Source: Patiria pectinifera (lineage: Eukaryota; Echinodermata; Asteroidea; Valvatida; Asterinidae). From it: a stretch of 64,000 nt of DNA. The DNA lies in contig CM057145.1 in the NCBI GenBank assembly GCA_029964075.1, positions 2,418,001-2,482,000 of the forward strand. The letters are read 5' to 3'. Position 1 is the first letter of the stretch, and every line of letters begins with the position of its first letter. A model generated the notes under the pieces. That model was given only the letters and a program-made list of their open reading frames with translations. It had not been told where the DNA came from and searched no databases. Shown here in pieces: positions 23,340-35,035 of this stretch. Both the position numbers and the translations under genes were made by a program.

Positions 23340-23790
23340 TCTCCCCAGACTCCTGACGATGACTAGAGCAGGCTAGTCGAAACGTTGAGACAAAAGACAA
23401 GTTATTTTAGAACTAAGCTGGACTGTTCTTAACAGAACCAAAAAACTATTCATAAGAATAGTCCTTAGTTAGTTTTAGAAAAACTATTCATAAGAATAGG
23501 TTTTAGTCTGTAAGACGTCTGCACTAGAAAGCAGGAGGTCGTGGGTTCGAGTCCCACCCGAGTGATTTTCTCCAACTTTCACTCGGGAGGTAACACACTG
23601 AGTATACAGTGTTTACACGTCGGTGAAGGACGAACACCTAATTTGAATTTAAAACTACTCAGCGAAAGTTGATAATAAGCAGGACAAGTTCGTACCAGAA
23701 CTAAATATCTACTGAGCGACAATAGTTAATTACAACAAGGTGTTACCGCAAACCGAAACAATAAACAGAAAAGTTGCTACGATGATTGAG
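23340..23790. repeat. Composite of hammerhead-like motif, tRNA-like piece and PLE-like tail
   Basis: 23352-23384 reads ctgacga, then stem gactag / ctagtc with loop agcagg, then gaaac. That is the shape of a hammerhead ribozyme core with one extra nucleotide before stem II. 23500-23570 has a perfect tRNA T-arm (gtggg-ttcgagt-cccac) and an anticodon-arm-like ctgcactagaaagcag, but no 5' half. 23620-23780 matches 57600-57740 (gttgataataagca.gacaagtt, atctactgagcgacaatagtt). I infer a mosaic of retroelement pieces, possibly Penelope-like. Confidence 0.5.
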
Positions 23791-24239
23791 GTTAGAAACG
23801 TACCACACAAAACTAGGCAAGGGAACTGCAGGGAACCTATCTTGAGGTATGGCAGACACAATAGGAGTGCGCTGTTTAATTAGGGTAAAGTCGTTTGTAG
23901 CTACATAAACGAAATAGCGCCCTCATATGTGACCTGCCGTAGCATAATGAGGAATAACCCCCACCTTTGACATTTCACGTTACATGTACATCTTGTTAAA
24001 GCGCAAATCATTGGCTTTATAGTGTGAATCTAGGATACCTTGGTTACTCAAACATACAAAACAATCAATAACGATTTTGACATGATTTTACCAGAATATC
24101 CGACTTCAGGCGTCGATTACTTAAAACAAAGTTTTAAGGGACATTCCTCATTTTGCGTCAGTAGGTCAAATGTTGGTCGGCCTCACCTCAAAATAGGTTA
24201 TTAACTGGAGCTTCGTCAGGTGGCTAGATCAGCGCCCAC

Positions 24240-24575
24240 CAGGTGGATTTACAACGATGCCTTGATTTGTCGTGGTTGTTATCGGCTGAGTTGATGTCTG
24301 CTTCTCGTCGGTGCACTCCCTCTGTTGCAAAGCCAATTGAAAAAGAATCATTTGTGATTTTATGTTGCTCACTTGCGTATCATCTGGCATACTATTCATG
24401 TCAACATGGAATGAGTCTGCCTGATACCGTACAAATACAAAATGTTCCTTATATTGGTCTTTCGTTTATAGTGATTGTGCATTATAATAGATTTTACTAT
24501 TTCAGGAGGCATAGGGGATATTCGTTATAGCCACATGTTCGTTATAGATGTGTTCGTTATAGCGGCGTTTCACTG
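24240..24575. repeat. Possible DNA-transposon end with ttcgttatag repeats
   Basis: 24521-24575 contains ttcgttatag three times and then gcggcgtttcactgtaac. Read inverted, this is the style of pogo/Tigger termini (cagtgaaacgccgctataacgaac). No partner end and no transposase frame were found, so it is probably a truncated element. Confidence 0.4.
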
Positions 24576-25104
24576 TAACGATTAATTGGGGTAAATTGTC
24601 TCAAGTAGTAAACATGAGGTCATTAATACGAGTCATACCGTGTAAGTTAACGTTTTCTTGTTCCTTCAATCCGTAGGACAGCGCCGAGAGCACAAGTGCA
24701 CATAATACTATATGAACTTCAACGAAGGGTAAGACCTTATTTTTCCTAGTAGACTAGAGAGCCTCAGCTTAGGAAGAAAATTACTGACTCGATCAGGTGG
24801 TCGGTCGGTCGTCTGGTTAAAAGCAATAGACCATTATCATGTTGCGGCCATCTTTATCTGTTCCCATTCAAATCAACGTAACCGAAGCGAGGTTGGACGG
24901 GAAAATAGTCTGGTTCCTTTGTGCACAAACACATTATCATTCAGTACTGTTATTGGAGACAGGGAACATGACTGGAATGGCGGCAGCATGATAAAGGTCT
25001 ATTAGCTGATTCTCAGGTCCAAAATGATCAAACGTATAAAAACAAATATTTTTGCCTCGTGCAATATTTTATAAAGTATTCCAGAACAAGATAGAGGCAA
25101 TTAC

Positions 25105-26487
25105 CTGTTGGGTGGTTCCTCGCTGGTACACCAAGTTGGTTCCGGAGCCTATCGCCGGTTGGTCACCAGCCTCACCCACAACGCATCCAGCGAGACCCAC
25201 GGTGAAGTACTTGCAGTTGACGTTGTTCATACAAGCTGCAGCACATCGGTAATAGTTAGCAAGGGTCACGTTAGATTGCGAAGCAACGCCGTGTGGATCG
25301 CTGAGGTGAAACCGGCCGATTGTGCGAATGCTTGCTGCCGACGCCACACAAAAGATCAACAGTGCAATTGCTGTAGTCAAACAAAATAGGAAGCCGACAA
25401 ACCCCAACACATCAATACTGTGTGAGTAGGAACAACGAAACCCAAATGGCGGGACCAATTTTTGAATGAAGCTTTGCCTGTAGCACTTCCAAAATCTAGT
25501 ACATGAAAGCCCAATCAATGAGCTTTCTTTTAGTACAAGAATCATTCCAATCACGTGAAGTAGCGTGAGTAAACCAGACTACAAGAACACAATTTGTTTC
25601 TTGATTTTTTCCAGCATCCACGATCACAACACTTCAAACAGGTCAGTGTGACAAATATTTCCTATAAATACTAGCCCCAAATCCGTCCGTTTTTGAAAGT
25701 TACAACATATTGTTCGTATTGACTGTAAGCAAACAACTTGATAGAACTCGTCTACAGTGTGAGTCAGAATGATGATGACCAAAATCAAAGAAAATATTTT
25801 CAAAAATATGTAGCAATTATCAACACAAGTGCAATCGAAATTTGTTATAGGCTGGTATTTTGGACATATTTAGTAAAAGTTTCATGTATATCCATTGTAC
25901 TATTTTGAAGAAAAAAGTGCTAGCAAAGAACACAGGCTAAAGAAACACCCTGACCAGGGTTCCATGATTAGACACAACTAATGTATTGAAATCGAGGACT
26001 TATGTGAACAGGTGTAATAACAAATAAAAACCTAGTCATGATGACTGACTCACTTGAAGTTATTGACACATTACAAAAAAAAGGCAAAACCAATTCCGTG
26101 CGCAGACTGGAAAATGAGCCACTTCAATGAACATGGCATAACTCTTCACCACAGCCACTATTTTGAAACATTCAAAATTCCTGTGGAAGACAAGGTAATA
26201 ACCATTCATATGAAACACTCATTTTTTTTCTCATTAATACTCTATTTGCCACATCAAAAATGGTGAACTTGGGTCTAGATCATTCTGACTCACCCTTTGT
26301 ACACTGCAAAAACTGTAGTGTTAATTTAACACCATTCGGTATCTATATAGGTCAACACCAGTCAAATTTAACACCAGATGGTCCTATATAGATACCAATG
26401 GTGTAAATTTAACACTGCAGTTTTTGCAGTGTAGGTAGTTGGCAAACTCTTTAGCTATCTTGACTTACCGTTGTTTACAAGAGCCAT
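25105..26487 (-). CDS. 5' part of secreted PAN/apple-like protein, two exons
   Basis: Exon 1 (26487-26469) reads ATG GCT CTT GTA AAC AAC G, followed by gtaagt. Exon 2 (25370-25105) follows a ctacag acceptor and ends at cag/gtaatt. The join is in frame (1+2) and leaves phase 0. The 95 visible residues start with a classic signal peptide, MALVNNAIALLIFCVASAAS. The region after it carries C-x3-C-x5-C-x-YF-x6-C (RCAAACMNNVNCKYF...GC), the cysteine spacing of a PAN/apple domain. PAN domains bind proteins or carbohydrates outside the cell. Downstream exons on the - strand below 25105 were not found, so the gene is incomplete here. The domain call rests on pattern only. The exon pairing rests on the splice sites, phase and reconstructed signal peptide. 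Confidence 0.6.
25445..25562. repeat. Single arm of the long-inverted-repeat family
   Basis: cctgtagcacttccaaaatc, catgaaagcccaatcaatga and gctttcttttagtacaagaa match the arms of 3279-3775 and 56150-56540. The opposite arm is missing. It lies in intron 1 of the PAN-like gene. Confidence 0.65.
25757..26297. repeat. Dispersed element with gtgagtcagaatgat ends, copy 1
   Basis: The left end gtgagtcagaatgat and inverse right end atcattctgactcac bound about 540 bases. The body is matched in reverse complement by 33390-33790 (ggcaaaaccaattccgtg.gcagactggaaaatgagcca; gtgagaccaa... regions). Small open frames in it are repeat-derived. Confidence 0.65.
26300..26433. mobile_element. 134-bp foldback MITE with cactgcaaaaactg ends
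   Basis: tacactgcaaaaactgtagt...tatctatatagg is almost perfectly inverted as cctatatagata...cagtttttgcagtgta. The arms are about 52 bp around a 30-bp centre. TA is present at both ends. It abuts the element ending at 26297, suggesting nested insertion in intron 1 of the PAN-like gene. Confidence 0.8.
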
Positions 26488-26489
26488 AT

Positions 26490-28887
26490 TCCATCCCTGT
26501 TCACTGTGTCAAATGGAGACGACTTGTGGTGATCTATCTTAAAAGTCTTCTACTGCGTGTTGATTGCGGTGGCTCTGTGCCAAGTTCGCCAATTCTCAGT
26601 AATTATTTGCGATTGTGAAATGCCGCGTATTGTCTGTGTGGCGTTCGTCAGTACCACAGTTGTGAAGAAATATACGTGTTATTTTACAAGTCATTCCTGG
26701 CTCAACCGACCGTGCTGCAATTACCACACTGCGCTCAATGCCGAAGTTACCAATTCCATATGATTTTTTATTCAAGGCTTTAATTACTGGACATTAGTTC
26801 AAATTCTCTTTTTCTTTTCTCTCCTTGTTTTCTTCTGTTTTGCATGCTCAATTTGCGCCAGCGTTTCCGTTGCAGGTTTCTCATAACGGTAGTGATCAAT
26901 TTGCTTGATGAGTGTAGTTTGTACGGGGAGGCTGCTCTTCCCGGGAAGGTTGGCTGGCTTGCGTGCGGACAATATTGCTCCGTCGATAGTTATGAACGCA
27001 TCACAAGGTATGCACTGAAATTTGACTCAGTTAATGGGCGCTAAATACTTCATCGATAATGGCATTGCATTCTGGGTATGGACAAATAGAGGCAATTTGT
27101 GTTGTATGGCCGGGGCATTGAGCAAGGCCAAATTTTCATGTGCGCGGTACGAACGTGAAGAATATGGCAGAAAATATTACGATAAACTTGGCACCCGAAT
27201 CGGGAGTTTTAGATGTTTTTGTTTGTTTGTTTTTTTATCAAGAAAGCCTAACAATTCATCGAAGTTAGGCCCGTAGGCTTTTAATGGCGGGATATTTTGC
27301 GTATTTAAAAAAATTACTTATTTTAGATGTTTAATCTTTTAAATATAATATTGTTATAAACAAGAGGTGAACAAAACGGTCCACAGTGCAACCAGATCCC
27401 TAACCAGTTTGAAATCTCGTTTATCACCGTTCATTTACACGTTTATCCCCTAAATATAACAATGAGAGTTATGGCTTCCGTGCACCAACAAAAAATGGCG
27501 CGTCTTACGACCTCTGTAGACGGGACACACAGCGTGTGCGTACTGTACTGTTTCGCGTGCGAAGTACGCACGACTTGAAGTGCAAAAAGCTATGAGCCAC
27601 AGCGTCTTCGCGTGAGTGCCATACATCAGGCGTTGGCGCGCGAAAACGTTTGAATTTAACTTTCGATGGTCTCCCAGACCTATCCCCGACACTAAACCAG
27701 TCTAGGTCTCTCCAACTCTCCTTTTCTGGCCAATGAGGGAGTACTTGTGCACGGAGCCCATAGCAATGAATCAATGTTAATTCATGTTATTCATGATAAT
27801 AGTTCATGATGTATCATCTCATTAGCAGTTTAGACACCCATAACTGCAGAAATACAATAAAGGTCAAGGAAGTCTGGCAAACAGCATTACTAATGTCATC
27901 TCCCTTAAAGTGTTAAAATAATAATGAACTTACTGAATGGGAGACTTTTGTGATCGAGACGCTTGGTGGCAGCAGATTACACGCTGGTCCATTTCAATTC
28001 GAGCGGTTCACAATGCAGTGCGCCATCAAGTGTGCCTCCGTTTGCCCAGGAGAGTTCATTTTTCCTAGTGCATTGTGGGAGATGGTCGACAAATTTGCAG
28101 CGCAGGATTGTTTAGTTTTTGCGGTCAGTAATTTTGTAAACGTGTGATTCGAGTATCTGTTTTTGCCCTTTGTTTATTTGGATCAATTTGGAGATTTTGT
28201 ATAAAGGCGGCAGAACGCTATACCCCAATCTATAACAAAATAACTCAAGTAGTCAACTGACACTTATTCAAACGGACCATGTTTTGTCGACGGTAAACTT
28301 GAAAAAAAGGACTGTCCATGGCAAACTCTTGGTGGCGCACTGCATTGTAAATCGGCTGAATTGTTTACTTCATTTTCGGAAATGCTCACTTAAGCTAACA
28401 TGACGTAAACAATTAAAAAGGACCGTTGTGTTTGCTGCCCCCACGCGTCTCAAAAGTTTTTCGTAGTCACCGATCTGCAGCATAATTCATTGGCTGCTAT
28501 TCACAGCATAATTTCGTGACAGAGTATCTTCAACCACCGTACTAGGAATTGTGAATCATTACCAACAAAATTACTACGGCCAAGCTTCTAATGTAGAGTC
28601 CTATGACCTGTTGTCATTGTTGCGTCGTTTTGACATTGATTATTGCGAAGTGGTGAAGGTCCATATATATATAATTTACACCTGCTTGTGGTATAGTAAA
28701 CCAAGCATTTAACGGTATATAGACTTAGCTCGTAAAAGTGTCAGTAACATAACTTGATGTCAACTTAATATGTTTGATTACAATTCCTGACAGATAACTT
28801 TTAAGATTCAATTCCTGTCAATTATGTCAAATTAAACGTAATCACATTGAGCTACTGCACTTGCTAGACCAAACTTATATTACGATC
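26490..28887. other. Intergenic between PAN-like and SDR genes
   Basis: No gene was recognised. 28268-28390 matches 14222-14345. Short open frames on both strands (26557-27276, 27450-27774, 27950-28147) show no domain or splice context. A ttttatt/gtttatttgg stretch at 28171 could hold a distal polyadenylation signal for the SDR gene, but this is speculative. Confidence 0.35.
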
Positions 28888-31800
28888 TCAATCTTTTTTC
28901 TCCAACGCTTTGGCCTTCCTTACAATTTTCTTTTTGTTTTCCAGTGCCTGACCAAACAAGAAATAATAAACACCATCCGCTAACAAGGCGGGAAGGAGAG
29001 ACATCGGTTTGTAGAATAATTTAGCATCCAGTCCTGGTAGGTACCGTCGCCATGGGAACCGGGAACAGAGCGCATGCTCCATGGCATCCGTCACTTCATG
29101 CAAATTAGGGGACGCCATACGTAGGGCATCGATAATAAGCAGCTCCACTAAAAGAAAATGTATTCAAAAACACAACAGGTTAATAGCTAACGGAATAGGT
29201 ACAATCTACAGAGTACAGATTGCTAATACAGATTGCTTAATGGGACATTTACTGGCGAAACTGAATGCTGTGGCCTCGTGGTCTGGAGCATGAATTCGTT
29301 GTCTGCAAGTAATTCTGCAGGTTGTGGGTTTGATTCCAGCCTGGGGTCGTGGTGCGTGTGCACTTGGGCAAGGCACTTTGTCACTCATTGCTTCTGTCCA
29401 CCCAGGAGTAAATGGGTACATGTGAAGGCAGGAAGGTTATTGTGATTGGTCTAAGCTAATTTGCGCCGAAGCGGCAGCATTGAGCTGTACAGCGCCGAAG
29501 CGGCAGCATTGAGCTGTACACTCTCCAGGGAGCTGAGATTGCATTTGGCCCAATGAGCAGGTTAATAATGATATAGCGCCTTGAGCATCAATGAGCCTTA
29601 AGCCGTTTATACTAAATACACATCATTTAAAATTATCCAACTATAAACATGAACTTTTGAGCTTTTCAGAGCGTCCTTTTTCAAAAAGTCTGTAACTTTT
29701 CAAAAAGTCTGTAACTAGATCTTGAAGATTTTCAATAGTTATTACGATTTCTTGTGGGATGTTATGTTGGACTGCTTATGTAAACGCTCATCTTGCCAAG
29801 TTTACACTCAGTTTGAGGCCGCTCATCCAAAAAACATGGTGTTTTCACATATCTCAAAATACGGTATTGCTTGACAGATGGACTCTTTGTAAAGAGGGAC
29901 ATTTACGGATCATATCGAGCTTACTTGCTTCACGTGCAATCTCGCCACCAAAGCTGTCCCTCTCTTCCTGCGGTAGCCGCTCCCAGGCGGTGTTCAGTCT
30001 GCGTTTCATTGCGTCTGTATCAGAGAATGTACCCTGGTACGCCCCTGGCTCGATAATGTGGACGGACACGCCATACTGCTTCATGTCACACCTTGTTGTT
30101 GACATGAATGAAAATGCAGTTAGGGGAATACAAACATACAGAGATGGTTATACTTCCAAACTGTTGTTCCCGAATCATGTACACAACGTTGAGTTGGATG
30201 TCAGTAAAGGCCTGATCGCTAGCCCCATAAATGTGGCCAATTTACAGGACTACCTCGGTAAATAAAAGCCACACTTCCACCATGTACAAAAACTTGTCAA
30301 ACTTTGTCGAATTTTGATTTCACATTTAGGCTTAGTTGGTATTTTTTTATTTATTTTTTGCTTGAGAAGCATAGTCACCCTTTTTGTAGACTAATCAAAA
30401 AGTGCTGCCTTTTTCAAATGTCTATTTTTTGTGTGAAATTTCCAGATTCTTTTGCACACGTTTGCGTATCAAAATTTCAACATGAAATTTTGCGAATAAT
30501 TTCTCAACTAAGAGAATGGTTCTGAAAAGAACCAGAGGTATAAACTCGACGTTCCGGTCAGTATGCTCTGACCGTCTTCAGGAGAGTTGCAACCTTGAAT
30601 GAGATATCAGTAACCGAGATGATCGTGGAATGGTTCTTCGAACCGGATTCCATGGCATTTTGGCATTTTGACCCTTCATAGTGACAACACAAATCTTGCT
30701 TTCAAATATGCCAGGTTTACGTTTTATCAGTACAGTTGGATTGTGCTACCTTTAATAACGTGAACGATCAGGGAATGCTGCTGAAGGGAGAAGTTCAATG
30801 TGCTTTTTTACTCAGGAATGTCTAGCTGTGAACATGAAGGCCATTTGACACTTGGACCTAACTGTGACTGGGAAAGGTCAGGTTGTCTTACAAAGTTTGA
30901 GATTAACGTTTACACGCTGTGTTTCCGCTATCTTGATAATAAGCTATTGATACTGCTAAGTAGATAATTTGCAATGATGTTTACTGAACACATTTCACTG
31001 AAATCAGCTCATATTTCACAAAAGGTTCATAACAAACTACTGTGATGCTAAACAAAAAATATTCGGTCTCTGGTCAGACCAAAGTTCCGGAATTGACGCG
31101 GCCACGCGGCTTTTTTTTTTTTTTTTGTGCTTTTTTTTCCCTTCAAGCTTGGATTGTACAGAGAAGGTGTGGTACTATTTTGCTTTTTTGGTGTCCTCAT
31201 GTACATTGGTGTCCTCCATAATTTGCCTTGGTGCTTTCGATCATTTGCCTTGGTGCAATTTCCCATTCCTTGGTGCTCTTTGGTAAAAAAAATTGAGGAG
31301 GTGCGGCAATAGAGGGCGCTGTTGGAGCTACCGCGGAACATTTTGAAAAACAAAAGATCGACGCGCATGATTAAAATCGACGCGCGCGCTGACCAGAGAC
31401 CGGCTTATTTATTTTTTTGGCCTAATGCTAAACTGTTGATACCTGATGTTGTCTGAAAAAGCTTCTATGGCGGCTTTTGATGCTGTGTATATGGTCCCCG
31501 ACGAAGGGAACAGCGCCACCGCGCTGGACACGTTGACAATACGCCCTCTAGCGGCGCGGATGAGTGGGTAAAGCGTGTTAGTCACTTCAATAGCGCCAAC
31601 GAGGTTGACCTGCAGGACTTTCACAATGTCCTCCCTGTTCAGCCAATGGTACGGTCCCAGCGGGGAGATGATTCCAGCATTATTGACTAAGCCCCACAGC
31701 CCTGGAAAAATAATAGAAGTCAGACATGATGTTCGTCTTGTTCATGATACAGCAAAGCACGCCACCATGCGTTTAAAAGGGTGGCATTTCAACTTCATCG

Positions 31801-32577
31801 TCATCATCACGCAGGTTTTGGTCTTTGGATAGAAAACGGTAAATTAACATATTCTTTTCCTTGGAACTGTGTTTCGTTATTTGTTTGTTTCTTTTGGTTT
31901 TGTTTTGTTTTTGACTTGGAGGTTTGAGGGATTAAAGCTGATTTAGTCGCACATCTGTATTGCTTGATATAATTTTTTTACTAAAAGGAACTTTCGATTT
32001 CTTGAGTTTTTCATTTAGACAAGCTCGAGGTTTAGAGGTGTCACCACTATTTTTGATATTACGTGATTTATTTGGATAGCAGCATAAGCATATTTGCGTG
32101 TTTCAAATCAATCGTATTAAATCATTCTATTTAAAACGCAGTCTCTGATTTCTGCGCTGCTGTGTTATTTGATTTTAGTTCCTCGTATTTCTGAACACAG
32201 GTATAGATTTTACACGAGGAATGTTATTGTGAAAGTGTATAACATCAGGAAATACCTTTTCCCTCCGGTATGATGGTTTGTATTGCACCACGCGCTCTCT
32301 GAACACTTTCACTGCTTGTGACATCCAATTGCAATGTAGTCAACCTCGATGACGTCACACGCTTGAGTTTAGCCGCGCCCTCTACTGTAAGGCAGGCTGC
32401 GATCACGTGACACCCCCTGCGTCGATCCAGGTTGCGGGCGAGCAGGTTGCCGAATCCAGAGTCACAGCCTGTGATGAAGACATACTTGCCTCCGATGTCG
32501 ATATAGATGCGATCTAGTACCCAGACTACTACTAGGCATGCAAATACTGCAACTGCAGCGCATACGAGCACCAACAT
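28888..32577 (-). CDS. SDR9C-family dehydrogenase (retinol dehydrogenase / 17-beta-HSD6-like)
   Basis: Four exons: 32577-32256, 31701-31443, 30091-29925 and 29147-28888. They give 1008 nt (335 aa plus stop), all GT-AG, phases 1, 2, 1. Residues 2-21 form a hydrophobic N-terminal anchor. TGCDSGFG (36-43) is the Rossmann TGxxxGxG cofactor loop. LWGLVNNAG (109-117) carries NNAG. Ser166/167 and YTASK (Tyr179, Lys183) are the catalytic residues. HIIEPGAY and then TDAMEHAL...[10 protein letters not shown] are hallmarks of the RDH/HSD17B6/BDH1-like SDR9C group. Such enzymes oxidise retinol or hydroxysteroids with NAD(H) at the ER membrane; the substrate here is unknown. Length is slightly above the usual 317-320. 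I chose the ATG at 32577 over the in-frame ATG at 32652 because family members begin directly with the anchor. Introns hold a SINE, a MITE and a MULE-like arm. Confidence 0.92.
29268..29600 (+). repeat. tRNA-derived SINE, copy 4 (antisense in SDR intron 3)
   Basis: It matches copy 1 (1028-1345): gctgtggcctcgtggt, ttcgttgtctgcaagtaatt, ggggtcgtggtgcgtgtgc, cacccaggagtaaatgggta. It contains an exact 29-bp tandem duplication at 29463-29520 (gcgccgaagcggcagcattg...). Confidence 0.75.
30220..30600 (+). repeat. MULE-like arm fused to a hammerhead-like retroelement piece
   Basis: 30220-30493 matches the left arm of the foldback at 44256-44722, starting tagccccataaatgtggcca. At 30494 it switches abruptly to the family seen at 16217 and 33860 (gaataatttctcaactaaga, ggttctgaaaagaacc). 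30550-30585 read on the - strand gives ctgaaga, stem ggtcag/ctgacc, then ggaac. This is a hammerhead-like core with a base change. It lies in intron 2 of the SDR gene. Confidence 0.6.
31052..31422 (+). mobile_element. PIF/Harbinger-like MITE, copy 2 (SDR intron 2)
   Basis: It carries the same internal sequence as 5434-5816 in the opposite orientation (attcggtctctggtcagacc; ttggtgtcctcatgtacatt; gagggcgctgttggagctac; gctgaccagagaccgg). TAA flanks both sides (31049-31051, 31423-31425). The GGCC of the left tip has decayed to ac, and the right tip ttttttggcc is intact. It ends 19 bases from the splice donor of SDR exon 2 (GT at 31442-31441 on the - strand). Confidence 0.8.
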
Positions 32578-32599
32578 GACTGATGTCTGTTGCAAGTCA

Positions 32600-34535
32600 G
32601 ATTGCTGAGAACAATATTCAATAGAAATAATAAGTATCATATTAACAAGCAATGACAGTACGCTGATATTACATCGATCAGAATTGGTATTATGACTAGT
32701 TGCAATTTAGTGATTTTAATATTTAGATAATAATTATCTTAATATTAAAATCACGTTTACAATTAATATAATTGAAAATATTCCACAACACTGTAATTAA
32801 ACTATCGCCTGCATTAGTGCTTCCGCACTCCTCAGGCCTTTAAAAAAAACTGACACACAGACATCAGAGAGACAGAAGACAGACAAACATCATACAGACA
32901 GCGTAGGATTTTTTTTAATATAGGGTTGGGACACGTTACGATGATATGCGCACTAAACTTCACTCATACTTTTGTTAGAACATTCTTCATACAAAACGTT
33001 TTTGCGGTTATGTTTGAGAAGAACACCACAAACTCATGTTAACATTAACATAAAATACCATCGTTTGTTGATCCGAGTAATATGATTTGTGTTCACATGG
33101 AGACAAAACAGGAACCTACCTCCTGTGTACAGACTAGCTGGCGTGTGTGTAGTGCTGAAAGACCTGCAGTGTTTGCACGTCAACGATTCTTCTTGTGATA
33201 ATGAACTTTGGTAACTTTGGTTTCTACAGGTCTACCACAGGGTTAACGAACTTGATACACTTCGTGACTTTTTTTTGTTAGAGATAGTCTTTGCACCGGG
33301 CAGCTATAAATATCTAGCTATTTTTACCACATTATGGACGTGTTTGTTTGCCCCGACACAGGTTAGTGACAGGTGAAGGTTAAAGGCTACGGGGTTCACA
33401 ATATGGACCCAAGTTCACAATTTTTGTTTGTGGCAAATAGAGTATATTGAGAAATACACTGAGTGTTTCGTATGAATCGATATTGCCTTGTCTTCCACAG
33501 GATTTTGAATTTCTCCAATTAGTGGCTGTGGTGAAGAGTTATGCCATTTTCATCGAAGTGGCTCATTTTCCAGTCTGCACACGGAATTGGTTTTGCCTTA
33601 TTTTAAATGTGTCAATTAAACTTCAAGGTAGTCAGTCACCATGACTAGGTAATTATTACATGAAACTTTAACCAAGTATTTTCAAAATAACAGCCTTTAT
33701 TATACCTCATTTGCACTTGTTTGATAATTGCTACATATTTTTAATATTGTCTTAATTTGGGTCCAGATCATTCTGATCAGCCTGTATTTTGTTATTTAGA
33801 AACATCTGTGATTGAAATTATTTAGACTTGTAGGTTTGCATGGTGACAATGGACAAGGTATGGAAGGTTTGTAGTAACACCATGTGAATGCTATCTCTCT
33901 TGAGTTGTGTGATTCTGAGAAGAACCAGTTGTTTTAATTCGATGTTTCGATGAGTATGCTCTGTTTGTCATCAGGAGATTGCCGGACTCTTGCTGGTGTA
34001 GGCGTTTAAGTAGTAGAGGCTTGGATTCAGCACCACGGGACTAGTTCGATGGACCGTAAAAATTAGTGTTTACGTATTTTGGGGGTGTGGCACCCTGAAA
34101 AATATTTTTGCAAATTGATTTGATAATTTTCTAGCATTGCATTAGTTATGAGCTTTCCAATGAGACATTGCACGAAAACAAAAATCAGCCCACGACAAGT
34201 AATCAAATAATTAATTTCTACTTTTGAATTAAGAGCAAGGCGCTCCTCATTCGTTCGGAATAGCGTGCGAAATTTCTGAACCGGTGCTGGCCGTTTTAAA
34301 CCTTTTTTTGTTGCGGAACTTTATATTCGGAAAAGAAAATCGAAAGTTTAAGGTGGGAGATGCTAAGTTGGAGGGATGCCGGGTAGGATACTGAGTGGAC
34401 TATGATTTAAATGCATGATCGTTATTTTATGCTCAGACAAGCACTAAAGAAAAATCGAAAGAAAAGTAACAACAGATAACGCTTCTCTTTATTTATTATG
34501 CATTAACTTGAACAGCTCACTTTATGCATAATTAA
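32600..34535. other. SDR upstream region and repeats before the gap
   Basis: 32710-32754 is a near-perfect AT-rich palindrome (gtgattttaatatt...aatattaaaatcac). 33390-33790 is the reverse-complement copy of the element at 25757-26297. 33850-34000 carries the hammerhead-like family; on the - strand it reads ctgatga...gaaac. No coding sequence was recognised in 32600-34535. An in-frame ATG upstream of the SDR start lies at 32652. Confidence 0.5.
33390..33790. repeat. Dispersed element, copy 2 (reverse of 25757-26297)
   Basis: Reverse-complement match to 26040-26297 and 25800-25870: ggtccagatcattctga, tggctcattttccagtctgc, cacggaattggttttgcc, gcacttgtttgataattgct. The open frame at 33447-33644 lies inside it and is not a gene. 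Confidence 0.6.
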
Positions 34536-35035
34536 NNNNNNNNNNNNNNNNNNNNNNNNNNNNNNNNNNNNNNNNNNNNNNNNNNNNNNNNNNNNNNNNN
34601 NNNNNNNNNNNNNNNNNNNNNNNNNNNNNNNNNNNNNNNNNNNNNNNNNNNNNNNNNNNNNNNNNNNNNNNNNNNNNNNNNNNNNNNNNNNNNNNNNNNN
34701 NNNNNNNNNNNNNNNNNNNNNNNNNNNNNNNNNNNNNNNNNNNNNNNNNNNNNNNNNNNNNNNNNNNNNNNNNNNNNNNNNNNNNNNNNNNNNNNNNNNN
34801 NNNNNNNNNNNNNNNNNNNNNNNNNNNNNNNNNNNNNNNNNNNNNNNNNNNNNNNNNNNNNNNNNNNNNNNNNNNNNNNNNNNNNNNNNNNNNNNNNNNN
34901 NNNNNNNNNNNNNNNNNNNNNNNNNNNNNNNNNNNNNNNNNNNNNNNNNNNNNNNNNNNNNNNNNNNNNNNNNNNNNNNNNNNNNNNNNNNNNNNNNNNN
35001 NNNNNNNNNNNNNNNNNNNNNNNNNNNNNNNNNNN
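34536..35035. other. 500-base assembly gap
   Basis: Exactly 500 N. The round length suggests a fixed-size scaffold gap rather than a measured distance, so any reading frame carried across it is meaningless. The zinc-finger CDS is interrupted here. Confidence 0.95.

Noticed and set aside
23500-23575. Functional tRNA gene
   Set aside because: The T-arm is perfect but the 5' acceptor and D-arm are missing; it is part of a repeat mosaic.
24660-24735. Extra terminal exon of the LDLa gene (gacagcgccgagagc resembles the start of exon 9)
   Set aside because: The similarity is about a dozen bases and the frame stops soon after; exon 9 at 14096 already completes the gene.
29759-30265. 168-codon + strand frame
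   Set aside because: It is antisense to SDR exon 3 and runs into a foldback arm at 30220.
34532-34535. Continuation of the zinc-finger frame across the N gap to a stop at 34532
   Set aside because: The gap is exactly 500 N, a placeholder length and not a multiple of three, so frame beyond it is arbitrary.
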